DNA of 6,945 nt from positions 1 through 6,945 of the forward strand of contig SKOL01000235.1 of the NCBI GenBank assembly GCA_007120055.1, written 5' to 3'. Under the pieces are notes generated by a model. The model ran no database searches. It had not been told where the DNA came from and worked only from the letters and a program-made list of their open reading frames with translations. The stretch is from Anaerobacillus sp. GTDB lineage: Bacteria > Bacillota > Bacilli > Bacillales_H > Anaerobacillaceae. Shown here in pieces: positions 5,366 to 6,945 of this stretch (within the stretch, counting starts at the first letter, position 1; every line of letters starts with the position of its first letter). The position numbers and the translations under genes were made by a program.

Positions 5366-5449
5366 TGAATTTCATAATTACCAAAAATGAGCCCTATCAC
5401 GCAACTATATATTGCTCTTAGTGGCGAAAATAATGAATTATGAAATTCA
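5366..5449. repeat. Long-range inverted repeat behind the lipoprotein gene
   Basis: TGAATTTCATAATT (5366-5379) and its exact complement (5436-5449) enclose 56 bases with a smaller GCAA/TTGC pair inside. It starts 14 bases after the lipoprotein stop. No T-run follows on either strand, so it is a poor intrinsic terminator. It may stabilise the 3' end of the message or be a small repeat element. It shares GAGTGAATTTCAT (5363-5375) with 3163-3175 in inverted orientation. Confidence 0.5.
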
Positions 5450-5495
5450 TTGAAATAGAAATATGCTTAGTTTATAATGTAGTACTTAATTAAAA

Positions 5496-5651
5496 GAGGG
5501 TGAGACAAAACAAAGTGTCAGACACCGCTAGACACCGAATATAGACATATGATAAATCTTTACGTCTATATTTAGTAGGATCCGCGTGGTGTCAGACACT
5601 TTTGTCCCACCCTCTTATTTTAGTGTCGACACTTTGTTTTGCGACAACCTC
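5496..5651. terminator. Composite hairpin between convergent genes, repeat-family copy 2
   Basis: The left arm (from 5496, GAGGGTGAGACAAAA then CAAAGTGTCAGACACC) pairs with the right arm ending at 5614 (GGTGTCAGACAC then TTTTGTCCCACCCTC). Together they correspond to the reverse complement of the betA terminator at 236-280, split by about 63 bp. The split is flanked by 11-bp direct copies of GTGTCAGACAC (5515-5525, 5589-5599). The interior has its own 9-bp stem (AATATAGAC 5538-5546, GTCTATATT 5564-5572). A third partial arm follows (GTGTCGACAC at 5623-5632, then to CCTC at 5651). T-rich tails follow on both strands, so it can serve as a bidirectional terminator for the lipoprotein gene and rnjA. 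Confidence 0.7.
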
Positions 5652-5661
5652 TTTATATAAT

Positions 5662-6945
5662 TTAAATTTCCATAATAATAGGGAGAATCATTGGCTTACG
5701 CTTTGTTTTTTCATATAAAAATGGTCCGAGGAGACCTGATATTTCACTTTTAATTTCAGACCACTGTGTTGTTTTATTTTCCATTAATCCATTCAGATGA
5801 TTAGAAAGCATTCCTTGAGCTTCTTTAATTAACTCTCCTGATTCTCGCATGTAGATGAAGCCTCGAGAGATGATATCGGGTCCAGTCACCACCTTAAACT
5901 CTTTCATGTTTAAAGTGACAGCAACTACGACAAGTCCATCTTCCGAAAGGATCCTGCGGTCTCTTATAACAATATTCCCGATATCTCCAATACCGCTTCC
6001 ATCTATATATACTGCACCAGATGGAATTTTGCCTGCAAGAATCCCTTCATTTTTATCCATTGCTAAAATTTGACCATTTTCCATAATAAAACAGTTTTGC
6101 TCTAAAACTCCACACTCGTTCGCTAATTTCACATGTTGTTTTAACATCCGATATTCCCCATGAATTGGCAGGAAATACTTCGGTTTTATTAAGCGAAGCA
6201 TAAGTTTTTGTTCTTCTTGTCCACCGTGCCCTGATGTATGAATATCATTTAATGGCCCGTGGATAACTTCCGCTCCCACGCGATACAACTGATCAATTAT
6301 TTTGTTTACGCTTAACGCATTACCCGGGATTGGTGAAGCAGAAAATACTACTGTGTCCCCTGGAATAATTTGAATTTGGCGATGTCTCCCATGGGCAATA
6401 CGTGAAAGAGCTGCCATTGGTTCTCCTTGACTTCCGGTACATAGAATGACTAATTGGTCACTAGGGATTTTATTCATCTCTGAGGAATCGACGAACGTAT
6501 TTTTCGGTGCATTTATATATCCTAACTCCATAGCTAAATTTACAGCTGTTTCCATACTACGACCGAAAACCGCAACTTTTCTGCCATATTTAACCGCCGC
6601 TTCTACAGCTTGCTGCAGTCGATAAATATTGGATGCAAACGTGGCGAAAATAATTCTTCCTTCTACAGACTGAAAGATCTGATTTATGCTATCGCCAACT
6701 TTTCGTTCAGACATTGTGAATCCTGGTATTTCACTGTTTGTACTATCCGATAGTAAGCAAAGAACTCCTTCTTCTCCAATTTTAGCCATTTTAGACAAAT
6801 TAGCTGGGGCTCCAACAGGTGTAAAGTCAAATTTAAAATCACCTGTGTGGACAATATTCCCAGTTGGTGTATTTACAACGATACCGTAAGAATCAGGAAT
6901 ACTATGTGTCGTACTAAAAAATGAAATAGATGTCTTTTGAAATTT
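5662..6945 (-). CDS. rnjA: Ribonuclease J1, N-terminus outside the window
   Basis: A metallo-beta-lactamase/beta-CASP nuclease with 5'-3' exonuclease and endonuclease activity, central to mRNA decay and rRNA maturation in Bacillota; it acts in the cytoplasm. The open frame runs to the window edge, giving 427 residues. If these are aligned to the 555-aa B. subtilis J1, 128 N-terminal residues are missing. With that offset the known metal and catalytic positions coincide exactly: His142 in HSIPDS, Asp164 in HTGDFKFD, His368 in HTSGH and His390 in PIHGE. The HxHxDH motif is beyond the window. The retained PIHGE and HTSGHGG, and the [10 protein letters not shown] end, point to J1 and not J2. The TTG and ATG codons at 6798 and 6789 are internal. 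The gene converges on the lipoprotein gene and ends ten bases from the hairpin repeat. Confidence 0.95.
   Translation of the reverse strand, partial: KFQKTSISFFSTTHSIPDSYGIVVNTPTGNIVHTGDFKFDFTPVGAPANLSKMAKIGEEGVLCLLSDSTNSEIPGFTMSERKVGDSINQIFQSVEGRIIFATFASNIYRLQQAVEAAVKYGRKVAVFGRSMETAVNLAMELGYINAPKNTFVDSSEMNKIPSDQLVILCTGSQGEPMAALSRIAHGRHRQIQIIPGDTVVFSASPIPGNALSVNKIIDQLYRVGAEVIHGPLNDIHTSGHGGQEEQKLMLRLIKPKYFLPIHGEYRMLKQHVKLANECGVLEQNCFIMENGQILAMDKNEGILAGKIPSGAVYIDGSGIGDIGNIVIRDRRILSEDGLVVVAVTLNMKEFKVVTGPDIISRGFIYMRESGELIKEAQGMLSNHLNGLMENKTTQWSEIKSEISGLLGPFLYEKTKRKPMILPIIMEI

Noticed and set aside
6787..6798. Start of the RNase J gene at TTG 6798 or ATG 6789
   Set aside because: The frame stays open to the window edge and encodes conserved RNase J sequence ([14 protein letters not shown]), so the gene is cut by the window and does not start here.
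5855..6889. Plus-strand frames of 67-72 codons opposite rnjA
   Set aside because: They are antisense shadows of RNase J with no initiation signal.

Overview
The window looks like chromosomal DNA of a low-GC Gram-positive bacterium of the Bacillaceae. The evidence is AT-rich spacers, strong AAGGAGG-type ribosome binding sites, sigma-A-like promoters, a lipobox lipoprotein, an RNase J1 that aligns residue for residue with the B. subtilis enzyme, and interspersed repeats of a kind seen in Bacillus-group genomes. The species cannot be named from the sequence.

Left part (1-2455), read on the minus strand. An intact GMC-family choline dehydrogenase gene (betA, 369-2054) ends at a strong hairpin terminator (224-280). 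Upstream of betA lies a frameshifted scrap of a betaine-aldehyde dehydrogenase C-terminus (betB remnant, 2183-2345). Upstream of that is a good promoter (2427-2455) with an 18-bp perfect inverted repeat at the expected transcription start (2393-2410). The picture is an ancestral betB-betA osmoprotectant operon that lost almost all of betB. A 23-codon leader ORF with its own good ribosome binding site overlaps the betA start (ATGA).

Middle (2456-4091). There is a GC-richer, probably repetitive block (about 2500-2665). A small gene of unknown function (2769-3098, minus) has a textbook terminator. About 600 bp of AT-rich spacer follows, with an inverted repeat that may be an IS or MITE scar. An XRE-type repressor gene (3717-4091, minus) ends this part.

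Right part (4092-6945). Divergent from the repressor, a sigma-A promoter (4207-4235) drives a lipoprotein gene starting at a TTG (4294-5352). Its mature part is two nearly identical NTF2-like domains. They resemble, from memory, the COG4337 family, which includes the metal-independent iota-class carbonic anhydrases of cyanobacteria and algae. A surface-anchored, tandem-domain iota carbonic anhydrase next to a dedicated-looking repressor is the most interesting candidate here. The gene converges on rnjA (RNase J1, 5662 to beyond 6945, minus; N-terminus outside the window). Between them lies a composite hairpin repeat (5496-5651) of the same family as the betA terminator, apparently split by an internal insertion.
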